From NCBI GenBank assembly GCA_947462335.1, contig OX381717.1, positions 18,901,166 through 18,965,165 of the forward strand: 64,000 nucleotides of DNA, written 5' to 3'. The stretch is from Harmothoe impar (taxonomy: Eukaryota > Annelida > Polychaeta > Phyllodocida > Polynoidae). The translations under genes and the position numbers were made by a program. Below the pieces are notes generated by a model. That model was not told the origin of the DNA. It saw only the letters and a program-made list of their open reading frames with translations, and did not search any database. Positions 42,101 through 55,300 of the stretch are shown here, in pieces (within the stretch, counting starts at the first letter, position 1; the number at the start of each line of letters is the position of its first letter).

Positions 42101-45100
42101 GACCGGGTGCAATCTGTGGCCGTCTTGAAAGAAGACGTTTTATTTAGGGCAGATGTAGATGGAAATCGAAATAAAATTAGTCATGTAAAGTCTTAAAACA
42201 TCCATTAACATTTTCCACCATTTACATCTTCATCTGCCCATAACAACACTTTTTTTTAAGCCGGTCATAGATTGCACCAGGTCATAGATTGCACCCGGTC
42301 ATAGGCGAAAACATTGGGCCACGTTCGTTAGACACAGCCCACTATGCTTAACCCTCTCACCGCCAGATTTCTGGCTAGAAATCTTTAAAAAATCAGCAAA
42401 AAGTAGGTTTTTCTTGTTAAGCCATTACTCAGGAAGTAAGAGGGGCCTATACATTGTTATATACTGAGAGATAGAAAATTTGGACAACTTTTTGAAAACC
42501 CCCCAAAAAATCCAAAAATTGGTTGCCGTGGTTACTGTATGGGCCGATTTTGCTGGATTTTGCCGATCTCCAGACCACCGTGGAGAAACTGATGCTCATT
42601 CTCCATGGTGTGTTAGTAGTATATATTGTATCGGAACGGGACCATGCTTAAGTACTGTTTATTACTCAATCGATATGCAGCCAATCAGAGGCCGCCATTT
42701 GGTCACGTGACCCCCTCATTTGCATAATTACGTAATAGGCCACGCCCCCTTGATCACCAGCCAATCAGAGGCCGCCATTTGGTCACGTGACCCTCTCATT
42801 TGCATAATAGGCCACGCCCCCTTGATCACGTGACCCCCTCATTTGCATAATAGACCACGCCCCCTTGATCACCAGCCAATCAGAGGCTTCCATTTGGTCA
42901 CCTGACTCCCTCATTTGCATAATAATGGATCACGTGACCCCCTCATTTGCATAATAGGACCACACCCCCTTGGTCACGTGACCGGAAGCGCTCCTTATTT
43001 GGAAAATAGACCACACCCCCTTGGTCACGTGACCGGAAGCGCTCCTTATTTGGAAAATAGACCACACCCCCTTGGTCACGTGACCTGAACCCCTCCCTCA
43101 TTTGCATAATATAGATAATAGACAGACCACACCCCCCTTTTGGTCACATGACCTGGACCAGCCAATGGGAGGCTTCCATGGGGGGGGGGGAGGGGGAGGG
43201 GGAGGGGGAGGGGGAGGGGGGCACTTTAAGATGCATGGGGAGGGGAGGGGGGGAGGGGGGCACTATTTTGGGGTGGGCGGGCACTTGGGGGGGCCTTTGG
43301 GGTCTGCTGGGGAGAAAAAAAATAATTTTATCTGATCTCTAGGGAATCGCCTCCTCCCTACCCCCCTTTAGGGGGTAGGGAGGAGGCGAGTCGGAGGTGA
43401 CTGTAGAGGAGTTTTTCGGTGACTTGATGACCTTCAAACGACCATACTGATAGTTAATAAATTTGACTTTTGACTTGAATATTCTTGCGACTTTGCGACC
43501 TGTAAGCGAAAGCGAAAGCGACTTTGCGACCTGTGGCCCTTAAAAGAGGTGACTTTGTAACCTCAGGGGGGAGATCCTTTTACACCCCCACGGAGGAGGA
43601 AGGATCTCGGTTGATTGACTGTACTTTGACTTGTTGTTGTAAACAAAAAAAAAATCAATGAATAGAACGACCCCCTTATTGCTAACAAAGGAACGACTTT
43701 GAATTACACAAAATGAGACTACCCTCTTTTGTAGGGGGTTAGTGGTAACTCGACTTAAATTAGAGTATTAGGGAGAGCGCGCGTAAACAACAAAACGCGA
43801 CTACACGCCGTCTTAGACTGTCTTACGGACCGGATAACAATAACCATAGTTACCTTGGTTACTGTTGATGACGCGTAATGAGCAACGTCGTCAAAATTAA
43901 GCTGACGTCAGCGGTCGGCTAGCCAGACAGTTTTTTTGTCAAAATGACCGGAGCAGGTTACGTTGCGGTCGCTCAAGAGACGGTGATGGATCTGGTCACG
44001 AGGATACTGAAAGAAGGTCTACCTAGAACCACCGCGCTGGTTTGAGCGCGGGTATCAGTCATCATGGGACCTTTGACGGGTGGGTCCTCCCCATGCAGCC
44101 GTATGTCGAATTTAAGAAATGTCCATGTCACATGTCACTAAGGGGGAAACATTTTTGAAATATTTAGAACCCAAATTGAGCATTCTGGTACATTTTAAGG
44201 ACCCAGACACTGCAAAGCCGGGTACCATCCAAGAAATTTTTTTTTTTGCGAAATGTTTAGGCTTGAAATGGTACTTTTCTGATGCACTCTTCGAACATTT
44301 TTTCTCATGTCACTATGGTCCATGTCACATGTCGGACTTAAGAAATGTCCCATGTCCCATGTCACTTAGATGACCATGCCCCATGTCGATTTTTTAAGAT
44401 ATGACCGTGTCGTCGTATCGAATTTGAGAAAATGACCATGTCACCATATCGAATTTAGGGGTCTAGGGACATCAGCATGTCCGGCTATCCTCCACAAATT
44501 TAGCTCTAAAATGTTTATTTTTTGGGCTGATTTTTCATCATTTTTAAAAAACAATAGGATGTTGAAATGTTTGCTGTTGTAAATGGAAACAAAACAAAAC
44601 AAGCGCATGGTTAGATTATGTCACATTGTAGTCGCGGATCCGCTCGTGGCTTATCCAGCCACTTGTGGATCCGCGACTGACAATGTGTCATATACTAATC
44701 ACCTGGCGTTTACGGTATTATATACTAAGGTATGAGACAGTCCCCACAGAAAAGGTGTCTAAAAGCGCTGTGACCTGATTAAAATGACGTCAGCGGCGTC
44801 TGCTCGTCAGCGCCCAGGTGTAGGACATGACATCCTGCTCTGCTGGATGTTTTGAAATATTTTGATTTAACTGATAATACCTGATAACAAGCCTCTGAAG
44901 CAGTTTGATTGATTCTCCGGTGTATTGCATAACAAATATGTGTTCCAAGACACAGACGGATAGTCATCGCAAGGTCATAGGATCCGTATCCCTAGTATAC
45001 TTAAGGTCGGTATACACGGCACGTCTTCAGTAGACTAGACAAGACAAAACATGAGCAGACAAATATCCGGTGACGTTTTGTCTTGGTCTCGTCTTGTCTG

Positions 45101-46840
45101 CTGGACATGATACACGGCTCATCATCCAGACCTGTCTGCTAAAGTCTTTAGTGAAAATCCTAGTGTAAAAAAAATTCTATCCCTATAGTAAGTAGCACAG
45201 TGGACAGTGGGACGATTGTCACAAGACCATGAGAGCTACCCTTATTGGCTGAGTAGCTCACAGTCTGGAGCTGGGTAATGTGACATACATAGCTTACAAC
45301 AAGCAGCCCGATTTTTGACCCGTCCCAGTACGTGTTCTCTACTTTCCATTGATTAGCTGCTTCAGCAAATCGCGCGGTCTAGATGACGGAGGAGCTAAAG
45401 CTCTGTCTAGAGAGTGGAACTTGACTATAGACTCAGTACTAACTGAACGCCCGGTTAGTAAACTCCGTTCACCCCTCATGTGGGTATATGTACAACTTCA
45501 GGTTCTTCACTTTACGGCTTGACTAAAACTGAGACGCATCCATGATAAACTCTAGGATTTTTTTTTTCTTTTCTAGGATCGAGAGATTTTAAATGGGGCG
45601 GTTATCTAAATAGCGTGGAACTAAATCAGGCTGCGGCAGATAGTATCTCTGCGCACCTCAAGACTCAACGTAGCTTTCACTCTCCAGCAGAGGTTTAGTT
45701 GTCACTAATTATGGGTGGCGACCATTATCCACCGGCGGATATTGGAGAGTGTTGGAGAGCTGAAGCCTACAGAGATATAAATCAATCGCTCTGGTGGAGA
45801 CATCTGTCGGAAATATCTCGCCATAGATTGGAACCAAATACTTATCTAATGGAATCGTTATCAGTTTCAGTTTTCTTGCCGTACAAATTTATTCCCACTC
45901 TTCACGTGGTGATAGCTGAAGGTTACTCGTCGTAGGTACGTGTGACCAGAACACACTTTTTTTTCTTTTTGTTTTGGCGCGGGTTGACAGATTGTACCGT
46001 ACTGTCGCGATTAAGTGCTCTGAGGGAGCGCTTTTCAATTCGGTGAAGTTCTTACTCAGGAGCTTATACAAACCAGGCGCTGGCGCTTATTCAAGGTCGC
46101 GATTTTAGTGCTTAAGAAAAAACATTTGGAGGCTCTTATACTCCAGCGCTTATTCAAGACCGGCGCACTTTCAACACTAGTTGCTTTATCGCGACCGTAC
46201 GGTATGACTGCGGTGTCACAAGTTCCCAAACTCCAAATAAGGAAGTAAAACGACGTCGCCTGCCTGCCTCATGAGCGTCATAGCGTCGTCGAAAATAGTG
46301 TGACGTCAGCTGATCTCAGGCGGTTAGGAAGTCAGTTTGACAAAATGGCTCACCGAGTGAACTTCGTCGTTGTTTCTCGATCTGTGATCGAGGCGGCCGT
46401 GGAGAAAGAATTCGCAGCCGCACAACAGAGAGAAGAGGTAGAGAGACAGCGTGCTGCTGCGGAGGAGGGTGTGGCGGATGAGTTGATGACGGAGCTCGCG
46501 GATCAACTCATCCGGCAGTCCGTCGAACAGGCCAAGCAGCAGGTCTGCAGGGAGCAAGGCCTACCGCCCGCCATCCTGCAGATGCTGAAGGACTACGACG
46601 TGATATGACTACCACCACACCCTCCGCCTCAGCAGCAAGTTCCCTGCTATCATCACTAACGGTCCTTTTCAGGACCACCCGCTTATCACAAAAGTTGAAA
46701 ATCAATCTCAATATAATATACGCATCAGAAAAACCCCTAATAGTCTCTACACTGAAACCCTCTTGAGTAGGTAGGTCGGGTTGTTTTTTTTTAGGAAGGG
46801 CATCAGGTCATCATGTGGAGGTCATCAGGTGTACTGTGAG

Positions 46841-46875
<35 letters not shown>

Positions 46876-46966
46876 GGTTGGGTGTGTGTGTGTGTGTGTG
46901 TGCGTGTGTGTGTGAGCGTGTGTGTGAGCGTGTGTGAGAGAGCGTGTGTGTGAGCGTGTGTGAGAG

Positions 46967-47006
<40 letters not shown>

Positions 47007-50000
47007 GCGCGGCGTGTGTGTATCATGTTGTATGATGGTATCATGATGAATGTGACGTCGTATCGGGTCTAATCATGAGGGGAAGGGGTTAGGCCGAACA
47101 AAAAAAAAAAGTTGTGTTCCGGTAACCCGACCGACCCTATCATTTTGGCCCGACCCTAATCTTTTTAAATTTTTTTTTTAGATTCTCCCTTATGTAGAGG
47201 GGCCCCCAGACGGGTAAAATTGACAAATCGACATGACCCTAGTGACAAGGGACAAGACCTATTCCTTAGAATCGACAAGTGACATGGGTATTCCTTAGAA
47301 TCGACAAGTGACATGAGGGGTAGTGACATTTTTATAGTGTCAGTGACAAGGGACAAACCACTTTTCTTAAAAATCGACAAGGGACATAGCCATTTCTTAA
47401 AATCGCCAAGTGACACAGCATCCCCCCGTCTAGGGGCCTATGTAGGGTATCACCAAAAGGGCTTAAAACATACATAATGACCTTCAGCTATCTCAATTCT
47501 TATCCTTTGAAAAAGCCTAGAAGGGTGGGAAAATTCTTTGTATGTAAAAACAGAACTGATAAGGGTTTTTAATTAGACAGATATTGGTTCTACACTATCA
47601 AAAATAACCACTCAGTAAAAAATGAGATTCTGACATATTTGGCATAGAAAGAGATGGAATCTGGCGACCTAGATGGATTTGACATGTAGCTATGTATTGT
47701 ATGTTCCATTCTATTTCATTTCTAGACTGTTTTGAAATATTCCTTAGTATTGATATTTAGCATCCAATTTTTGAAGTTTTACTATCTTGAAACGACGCCT
47801 GTTTTAGGTGTCTCCTAAGACTCAGGGTGGTAACCCTGAGTCAATAAAGGAGAGAGAAACATTATAGAGATATATTTTTCCTCTGTCTATAGAACTGGTT
47901 CGGGCTCAATTCTATAATACTATAAAGTTGTACTCAATAAACCCTCCCAGAATAACACACAGTTATCGCCCTCTATTTTTGAGTTACTGCCTATTCTCCA
48001 AGCACAGACTTGGCTCGCTCATAGTTCCGGTTGATCTCTCTCAGCAGCGCACGTGGGTGTCTATGCTCGGAGAAGGGTTACCGCCCCCTATGTTTGCAGC
48101 CAGAAACTTCTCCTGTTCAGGACTGTTCCATGTGTCAGTCATAACAGTTGATGTAGCCTATTATCTTAAGACTAAGAAACAACCTAAGTTGTTTCTCATC
48201 ACTAAGCAGTGAAAAAATATGACGAGAGCGTTTTTTTTGTTTTTTTTGTTTTTTTTACTTGGGGCTAAAATACATGGGGAAATTTGGAATTTTCGCGATC
48301 AATTTTCACGTTTCAGTAATTCGGAAAAAAAGTTGTTATAATGCAAGTTATTCCTAGCTGACTGCATTACTGACAGCATAAGCTTTTAATTTGATACCAA
48401 AATTTGCCGCCTAGTGTGACTCGTTCTTTTCTGTACATTATTAAAATTACGTATCTTGTTTGAAATACTCCAAACACATTGCGTATTACCCCATCTCAAT
48501 CTACCTCCCAAATTCCTAGATCCACACATGCGACATTTGAAGGAGGTTTGGTACAACATATAAGCTGCAAGTTATACACAGGGATTAATAATAAGGCCCC
48601 AGACGGGTAAAATAGACAAGTCAACAATGTCCTGTTTTAGCCAATATGGACAAAGAGACACGGGGGTGCTGGGAGTTAGCGACAAGGGGCAAGACGGGCA
48701 AGACTACTTCTCAAAATAGACAATGGACAAGACCTAGTTCTTAAATTCGACAAGGACCATTGGCATCTCTTATATTCGACAAGTGACACATGTCTGTGGT
48801 CCTAATATAGATTTTCTAAAGTAAATTTTCTGCACCGTGTGACAACGACCGATCAGCTAGATAGCAGAGATTTCCCCAACCTATTTGGTTATTTTTCTAT
48901 TCAGTTTTTGATCAGCGCTCTATATTATCGTGTTTTTTTAATTTTTATTCATAAATAATATGTAGACTTGGAAAAAAAAGAAAAAAAAAAAAGAGAGCTG
49001 ACACACAAACTCCTACTCTCCCCCCTCCTACTCCCATGTCGCTGTTTTGTCACTAAACCCAAAGACCCACCCACCCCGTAGGAAGGGGTGACGTTTGTGA
49101 ACGTTCCCTTAGTCTTCTATTCTTTATTTATTGTGTGGCCCCTAAATAGGGGCCAACCAACTCTGATTGAGTTGGTTATATGCTGCGCAACATCGGCGTA
49201 ATTAATTACGCCTCATGTTAAGCAGCATGGATCACTCTAACAGACTGGCCTCAAAAGCCCCGTTGGACGGGGGCCCTGTGGCACTGTCAGAGACGAGTTG
49301 ATCCGTTTTTCAGATTACCGACTCGGTGAGAGGTTCTGACTATGTATATCTTTTATAACGCCTTAGATATGGTGTGGTATTTTCATCTCGCTATAGTTTA
49401 GTTGATATTTAAAGAAACTGTCTCATTCTATCAGAAATACACAATATTGAATTGTTTTTTTTTATATTTAATATATTAGAAGCGCGCTTTGTTGCCTATA
49501 TAGCTCATTATGCATTAAAATGTTCGTGAGCATCGTAGGAATGTACAAAATTCCTATTGTGGCGCCATCTGACGAAAGAGCGGGGAACTATACTAGCGCG
49601 TTCGTTATTCGCATCTTTGACAGCGACTAAGAGACGCTCAAACTGTCTCTTATTTAGTTTGAACTTATCACAAAATTGTCTTTGATAGGTCGTAGATTGA
49701 CTTCTGACTTTTTTTTTTCTTTTTTTTTAGTAAGAATAAAAACAAAACAAAAAAAAACAGTGACGCCGACACAGACCTGCACATTAACGCGCTCCACCGT
49801 CTTCAGAGGGTTAAGTCTATAGTACAGTAGATTCTACTGTGTACTTACACTAACAGTGCTACATATACATACCCGAGTTCTAAGTGGGTTTTTTTTTTAG
49901 AAAAAAAAAAGTGATCTACTCACCCATTTTTTTTTAGACAAACCGCTATTAGTAGGTAACCTGTATAAACCATACCGCAAACATCTGCCTCGTGACTGAT

Positions 50001-52356
50001 AGTGTACCAGAAGAAAAGGTGGGCGGTGGTGAAGTGCTGTTGCAAGAATAATTGAGGCTCTTTATATAGCTGAGAGAGCGAATGTCCTAATCTTGTTTTC
50101 ACCTTGAGCCCCACCCTCTTCCAGAGAGGAAATCAAAATCGCATGTACATGTATATGGGCTTATAGCTGGTGAATAGATAAGGCGGGACAGCTGTGTATA
50201 CAAAGACTACAGGGGGTGTTTTAACGCCAGGTGTGACGCGCCAGCCCGTGGACGGAGCTTTTGTTTTCACCTAGAGAGGGGATCAAGAGTGTATACAAAG
50301 CCTACAGGGGGTGATTAACGCGGCCGGATGAGTGCATGTTTTGTTCTAAGCCTGTTTTGTTTTCAGCTAGATCCCCCACCCTCTTCTAGATCCTTTCCAC
50401 CCTTAAATCAATCTGATAATTGTCATAAAGGGAGTAATGCGCATTACATGTATATAGGATTATAGCTGGGTAAGAGATTAAGACGTTCAAACTGTGTATA
50501 CAAAAAAAAAAGCCTACAGGGGGTGTTTAAGGCAGGGTGTCATGCACCGGTGAAGAGATAAAGCGGGTCAACTGTGTATACAAAGACTACAGGGGGTGAT
50601 TAACGACAGGTGTGACGGGCCAGCCCGTGGACGGATGACTGCATCTTCTAAGCTTTGTTTTCACCTAGAGAGGGGGTCAAGAGTGTATACAAAAGCCTAC
50701 AGGGGGTGTTTAACGCGGCCGGATGACTGCATGTTATGTTCTAAGCCTGTTTTCAGCTAGAGAGGGACCTAATCACCTAGGCCCTTTCCACCCTTAAATC
50801 AATCTGATAATTGCCATAAAGGGAGTAATGCGCGTTACATGTATATAGGATTATAGCTGGGTAAGAGATTAAGACGTTCAACTGTGTATACAAAAAAGCC
50901 TACAGGGGGTGTTTAAGGCCGGGTGTCATGCACCAGCGGGCGGACGGATGTCTGCCACTCTAGCTGTGACTACAAGCGCGTGCGTGTGGTAGACAGCTTA
51001 AATCAAACAAGTTAAGCTCCTTATAGCTTCCTACTGACTGCGGATTCGAGTCCTTGAAAGATGGTCTTTTGTTTTTTCATCTATTTCCTCGGGGAGTCGA
51101 ACAGGATTAAAGATGTAACGAACCCGCACCTACACAGGTAGACAGCCGGTCGCCTTCCTAGTGAGAGTTTTTTTCATGAGTTAAGAGGCTTATCTCGGAG
51201 CCTAGTACATAAGCGAGAGTGAAACATCGATCCCACACACTTCTTCTACCACCTTCAGCATGGCGTCATCAGGAATCACTCTACGTTCTACCAAATGTGA
51301 GCATCCCAACACTACTACAGAGCAGCGACAACACCACACGGAGGAGACGACCATGGTTACTGATGAGTTAACAAGTAGCAACGTCGAGGTTCGTTTTTAT
51401 CAAGATTCGTACGGGTGGCTGGATAGTGTGAGGGCTACTTCTGCAGCTGTTGCTGCTGCTCGTGCAAGACGTGAAGCTCTTACCGCCGTTCGTGCTACAC
51501 ATACTGCATACGAAGTCGCTAATGTTGCTAACAACGCTGCTGTTACTCTCGCCACTGCTGCTCGTGCTGCTAATGTTCTTGCTACTGTTACCGCTCTTGC
51601 TGCCGATGCTGCTGCTGCTGATGCTGCAGCGACTGCTAACGGTGTCGCTGTTGCGGCTGCTGCTAGGGCTAGTGCTATTAATGCTTGTACAGCTGCTAAA
51701 AACAGAGCCTGTTTCGCTGATACTAGTCGCAATGTCGCTGTTGCTGCTATTGCTGATGCACATGATGCTGGGTTACGGGCTGTTGCTTTTGCTGATGTTG
51801 CTGTTGATGCTAATAGAGTTGCTCAGAGCACTGCTACTGCTGCTGAAGATGCTGCTGCTGCTGCTGCTCTAGACACCTATGACGCTGCTGCTGCTGCTGC
51901 TGAAGATGCTGCTGCTGCTGCTCTAGACACCTATGACTAAACTTAGTAGGTGTTATTTACAAACAAGAGAGCCACGTGGTGTTGTTTACAAACAAAGAGA
52001 GCCACGTGGTGTTGTTGTGGCTTATTATGCAAATGAAGAGGCCGCGTGACCACGGGCTGTTGCTTTTGCTGTTGATGCTGCTGCTGCTGCTCCTGCTGCT
52101 GCTGCTGCTGCTGAAGATGCTGCTCCTGCTGCTACTGCTGCTGAAGATGTTGCTCCTGCTGCTACTGCTGCTAAAGATGCTGCTGCTGCTACTGCTGCTG
52201 AAGATGCTGCTGCTGCTGCTGCTGCTGAAGATGCTGCTGCTGCTGCTGCTGCTCTAGACACCTATGACTAAACTTAGTAGGTGTTGTTTACAAACAAAGA
52301 GAGCCACGTGCTGTTGTTGTGGCTTATTATGCAAATGAAGAGGCCACGTGACCACG

Positions 52357-52388
<32 letters not shown>

Positions 52389-55300
52389 AAGATGCTGCTC
52401 CTGCTGCTACTGCTGCTGAAGATGCTGCTGCTGCCTATGACTAAACTTAGTAGGTGTTATTTACAAACAAGAGAGCCACGTGGTGTTGTTTACAAACAAA
52501 GAGAGCCACGTGGTGTTGTTTACAAACAAAGAGAGCCACGTGATGTTGTTGTGGCTTATTATGCAAATGAAGAGGACACGTGATCAAATGGAAGCTTATT
52601 ATGCAAATGAGGGAGTCACGTGACCAAATGGAAGCCTCTGATTGGCTGGTGATCAAGGGGGCGTGGCCTATTATGCAAATGAGGGGGTCACGTGACCAAA
52701 TGGCCTCCTCTGATTGGCTGGTGATCAAGGGGGCGTGGCCTATTACGTAATTATGCAAATGAGGGGGCGTGGCCTATTACATAATTATGCAAATGAGGGG
52801 GTCACGTGACCAAATGGCGGCCTCTGATTGGCTGCATCTCGATTGAGTAATAAACAGTACTTAAGCATGGTCCCGTTCCGATACAATATATACTACTTGT
52901 GTTTCTCCATAATGACGTTATTTGGATAGTTATGAAGCCATACTTTGAATGTCGTTTTTATATATAATTTATCAATAACACCATGGAATAAATACAGAGA
53001 TCCACTCAAATCAGTCAGAACTCCTGGTTTCTCCACGAGAGTGGGACCTTGGCTCCGTCTCGTGTGATATGACCCAAGGTCTGACTCGTAGACCAGGAAC
53101 GCAGACAGATCATTGTGGACCTCTGTCTATTTTAAAACATAATAAATCATAATAAAACTACAATATATTGTCACAAGTGAATTACTCCCGGTGGACAGAA
53201 ATTTAGACTTATTAGGGCTGCATTATAAGACCATTGGATTTACCATGACTGACCCCGCATAAAGAATATAACGATTTGTAAAGTCAAAACCTTCCATTTC
53301 TTCGTAAGTCTAATTTACAATAAAGAGCACATGTATTTAATAAAGAATGATACAATCAATAGTCGACGATTGTTGATGAAAGCAATTGCACGGTTATTCT
53401 ATAACTTAATTTTTGGATGTTTTAACTGAAATTATATCTTTAACTCTTTAAAGACTATGATGCATTATTAAGACATTATTTAATCCTTAAAGGGTTAAAC
53501 TACATAGACTTACTGTCGTCAGTGTATTGTTTCTCCCACTTCTGGGCCGTCGCATACTCAGCGCTGCTGTCTACTCCACAGCACTGGAGCTAGTTAGGAT
53601 AAAGAATGTAAATTGCAATTAAAGGTACTGAGCACAATCTATGCATATGGCACCTGGTGACAAAAACTGGAACTATGTAAAACCATGACATTTGCAGATT
53701 TCTCCCACTTATATGTTATGATCTTCCTTTATCTGCCACCCAAGTGTCACACCTTGGTATTCTATGCATAATGATTACTATATTTCCTATCTACCATGCC
53801 CATAGGCTCATACAGTGAATAGATAATAAATTACTTTGAATGATTCAGCATAATTTCATTTTCCCCATGACCCCCTATTCCTTGTGTTCAACATGTTCCT
53901 AATGATCATCTAAATACATGCCTGGATTTTCATTGAGAGGCAAATAAATCCTGTGAAATATGATTTTTTTTCTCTTTTCTTTGTGTTCCATATGCATCCG
54001 GCTGACATTGCTAAGAGTCACTAAGAAAAATAGTTGGTCAATCTACAATCAGTTAGATTGTGTTGAAAGTGAGTGTATCTGGTGATCTTACTAAAACTAT
54101 TTAGGATGTTGCCTAATACCACAGGTCCTGTCTTACCTATTCCATTTAAGCTCATCACCTGCTACTATTATTTTGGCGAAATATGACCTTAATATCCCCT
54201 TATAGTCAACGGTTGGACCACATAGGACCCACTTTTTGAGGTCATGGATACTATTGTTAGGTCCCCCAACCCATAAATAATATGCAATTTTACACTATTT
54301 GGAACATCTTAATGTAGGATTTACAATTGACTAAAAATCGGATATACCCACTTTAACCCATGAGCTACGGGTGATGCCAATTGACATCATCCACCCAAAT
54401 ACGGGTGATGCCATTTTGGCATCATTTTGAAAAATACTAAATACCTCTTTTTCTGGGAGAAGAAATATTCCAATTATCATATTTTTTTCCACAGATTATA
54501 GATAAAATATATTTCCTTCAGCCCACAATCTGAAATGTCCACATTTTACCGTCACCATGGAAGATTTGAGCCTTATATTACATGACAAGGAAATCCCTCG
54601 TTTCTTGTAGTAACAGCAGTTGGGAATGCCCATAGTCAAGGATTTGGGTGAATTTCTTTGTCAGTAGCTAAAGGGTTTAAGTGTTAATTATGGACTTACT
54701 GAGGACTGGACAAAGTTGATGGCTATAGACTTGATAGTGAAGTCCTTAAAGCCTCCAAAGTCCTCTTGTATGATCTTCTTTACCTCGTCCTTGATTCTAT
54801 CATTGAACTGGAAAGGTAGAAACACATTCAGTGGCGTAGGAAAAGGGGGGGCCAGGGGGCCCGGGGCCCCCCAATCACTGAGGAGGGGGGGGGGGCTGAA
54901 TATGTTTGGCCCCCCCCAAATTTGTCAAGACCGTAATACATTTCACACAATTTCCAATTGTTACCTCTCTCACATAGGAAAAAGTGGTGATAGAGGGGCC
55001 TGGGCCCCCAATCAGAACTAAAGGGGGCTCAATTTTCTATACAATGCAATATACAAGTGTGCATATGATACATCATTCATAAAGGCTGAAATTAAAGTTG
55101 GTTGGAGTGGCCCCCCCCCCCCCCCCAATGAAGATTTGCTTCCTACGCCTCTGCACATTAGGGAATCAATCTTTAAACTGTTATCCCTTTAAGGATGCAT
55201 GTCGCTATAAGATATTTATCGTCATAATGCACCAATGCAGCCCTGGCGAGTAACTCGCCAGGGCGGCATAGGTGTGTCTCAACCCCATAACTTTGGCATG

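Larger units (their letters stand above)
42615..52897. mobile_element. Maverick/Polinton-like non-autonomous element, 10,283 bp
   Basis: Long terminal inverted repeats start AGTAGTATATATTG at 42615 and end CAATATATACTACT at 52897. A 6-bp direct duplication TGTGTT flanks them exactly (42609-42614, 52898-52903), and similarity stops at those points. TIR identity runs through ATCGGAACGGGACCATGC, AAGTACTGTTTATTACTC and then a tandem promoter-module array. 5'-AG termini, a 6-bp duplication and TIRs of several hundred bp fit Mavericks/Polintons. However, the element is shorter than usual, and I see no polymerase B, integrase, ATPase, protease or capsid gene. Inside are at least four small ORFs, a GC-rich hairpin, tandem repeats and nested MITEs. 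It lies in the tetraspanin intron between exons 41889-42007 and 53514-53589. Confidence 0.75.

Noticed and set aside
46811..47044. His/Thr-rich minus-strand ORF
   Set aside because: Translation of the (GT)n and (GTCT)n microsatellites.
50160..50945. CRISPR-like array
   Set aside because: Animal DNA; the spacing between cores is uneven, the units are nested duplications, and there are no cas genes.
51368..52261. Poly-Leu, poly-Ser and poly-Ala open frames on both strands
   Set aside because: Shadows of the GCT/GCN codon run of the Ala-rich ORF and its tandem copies; only the frame from 51260 has a non-repetitive N-terminus.
42615..52897. Reading the 10.3-kb segment as a complete Polinton or an integrated DNA virus
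   Set aside because: No polymerase, integrase, ATPase, protease or capsid ORF can be found on either strand; only ends and target duplication match.
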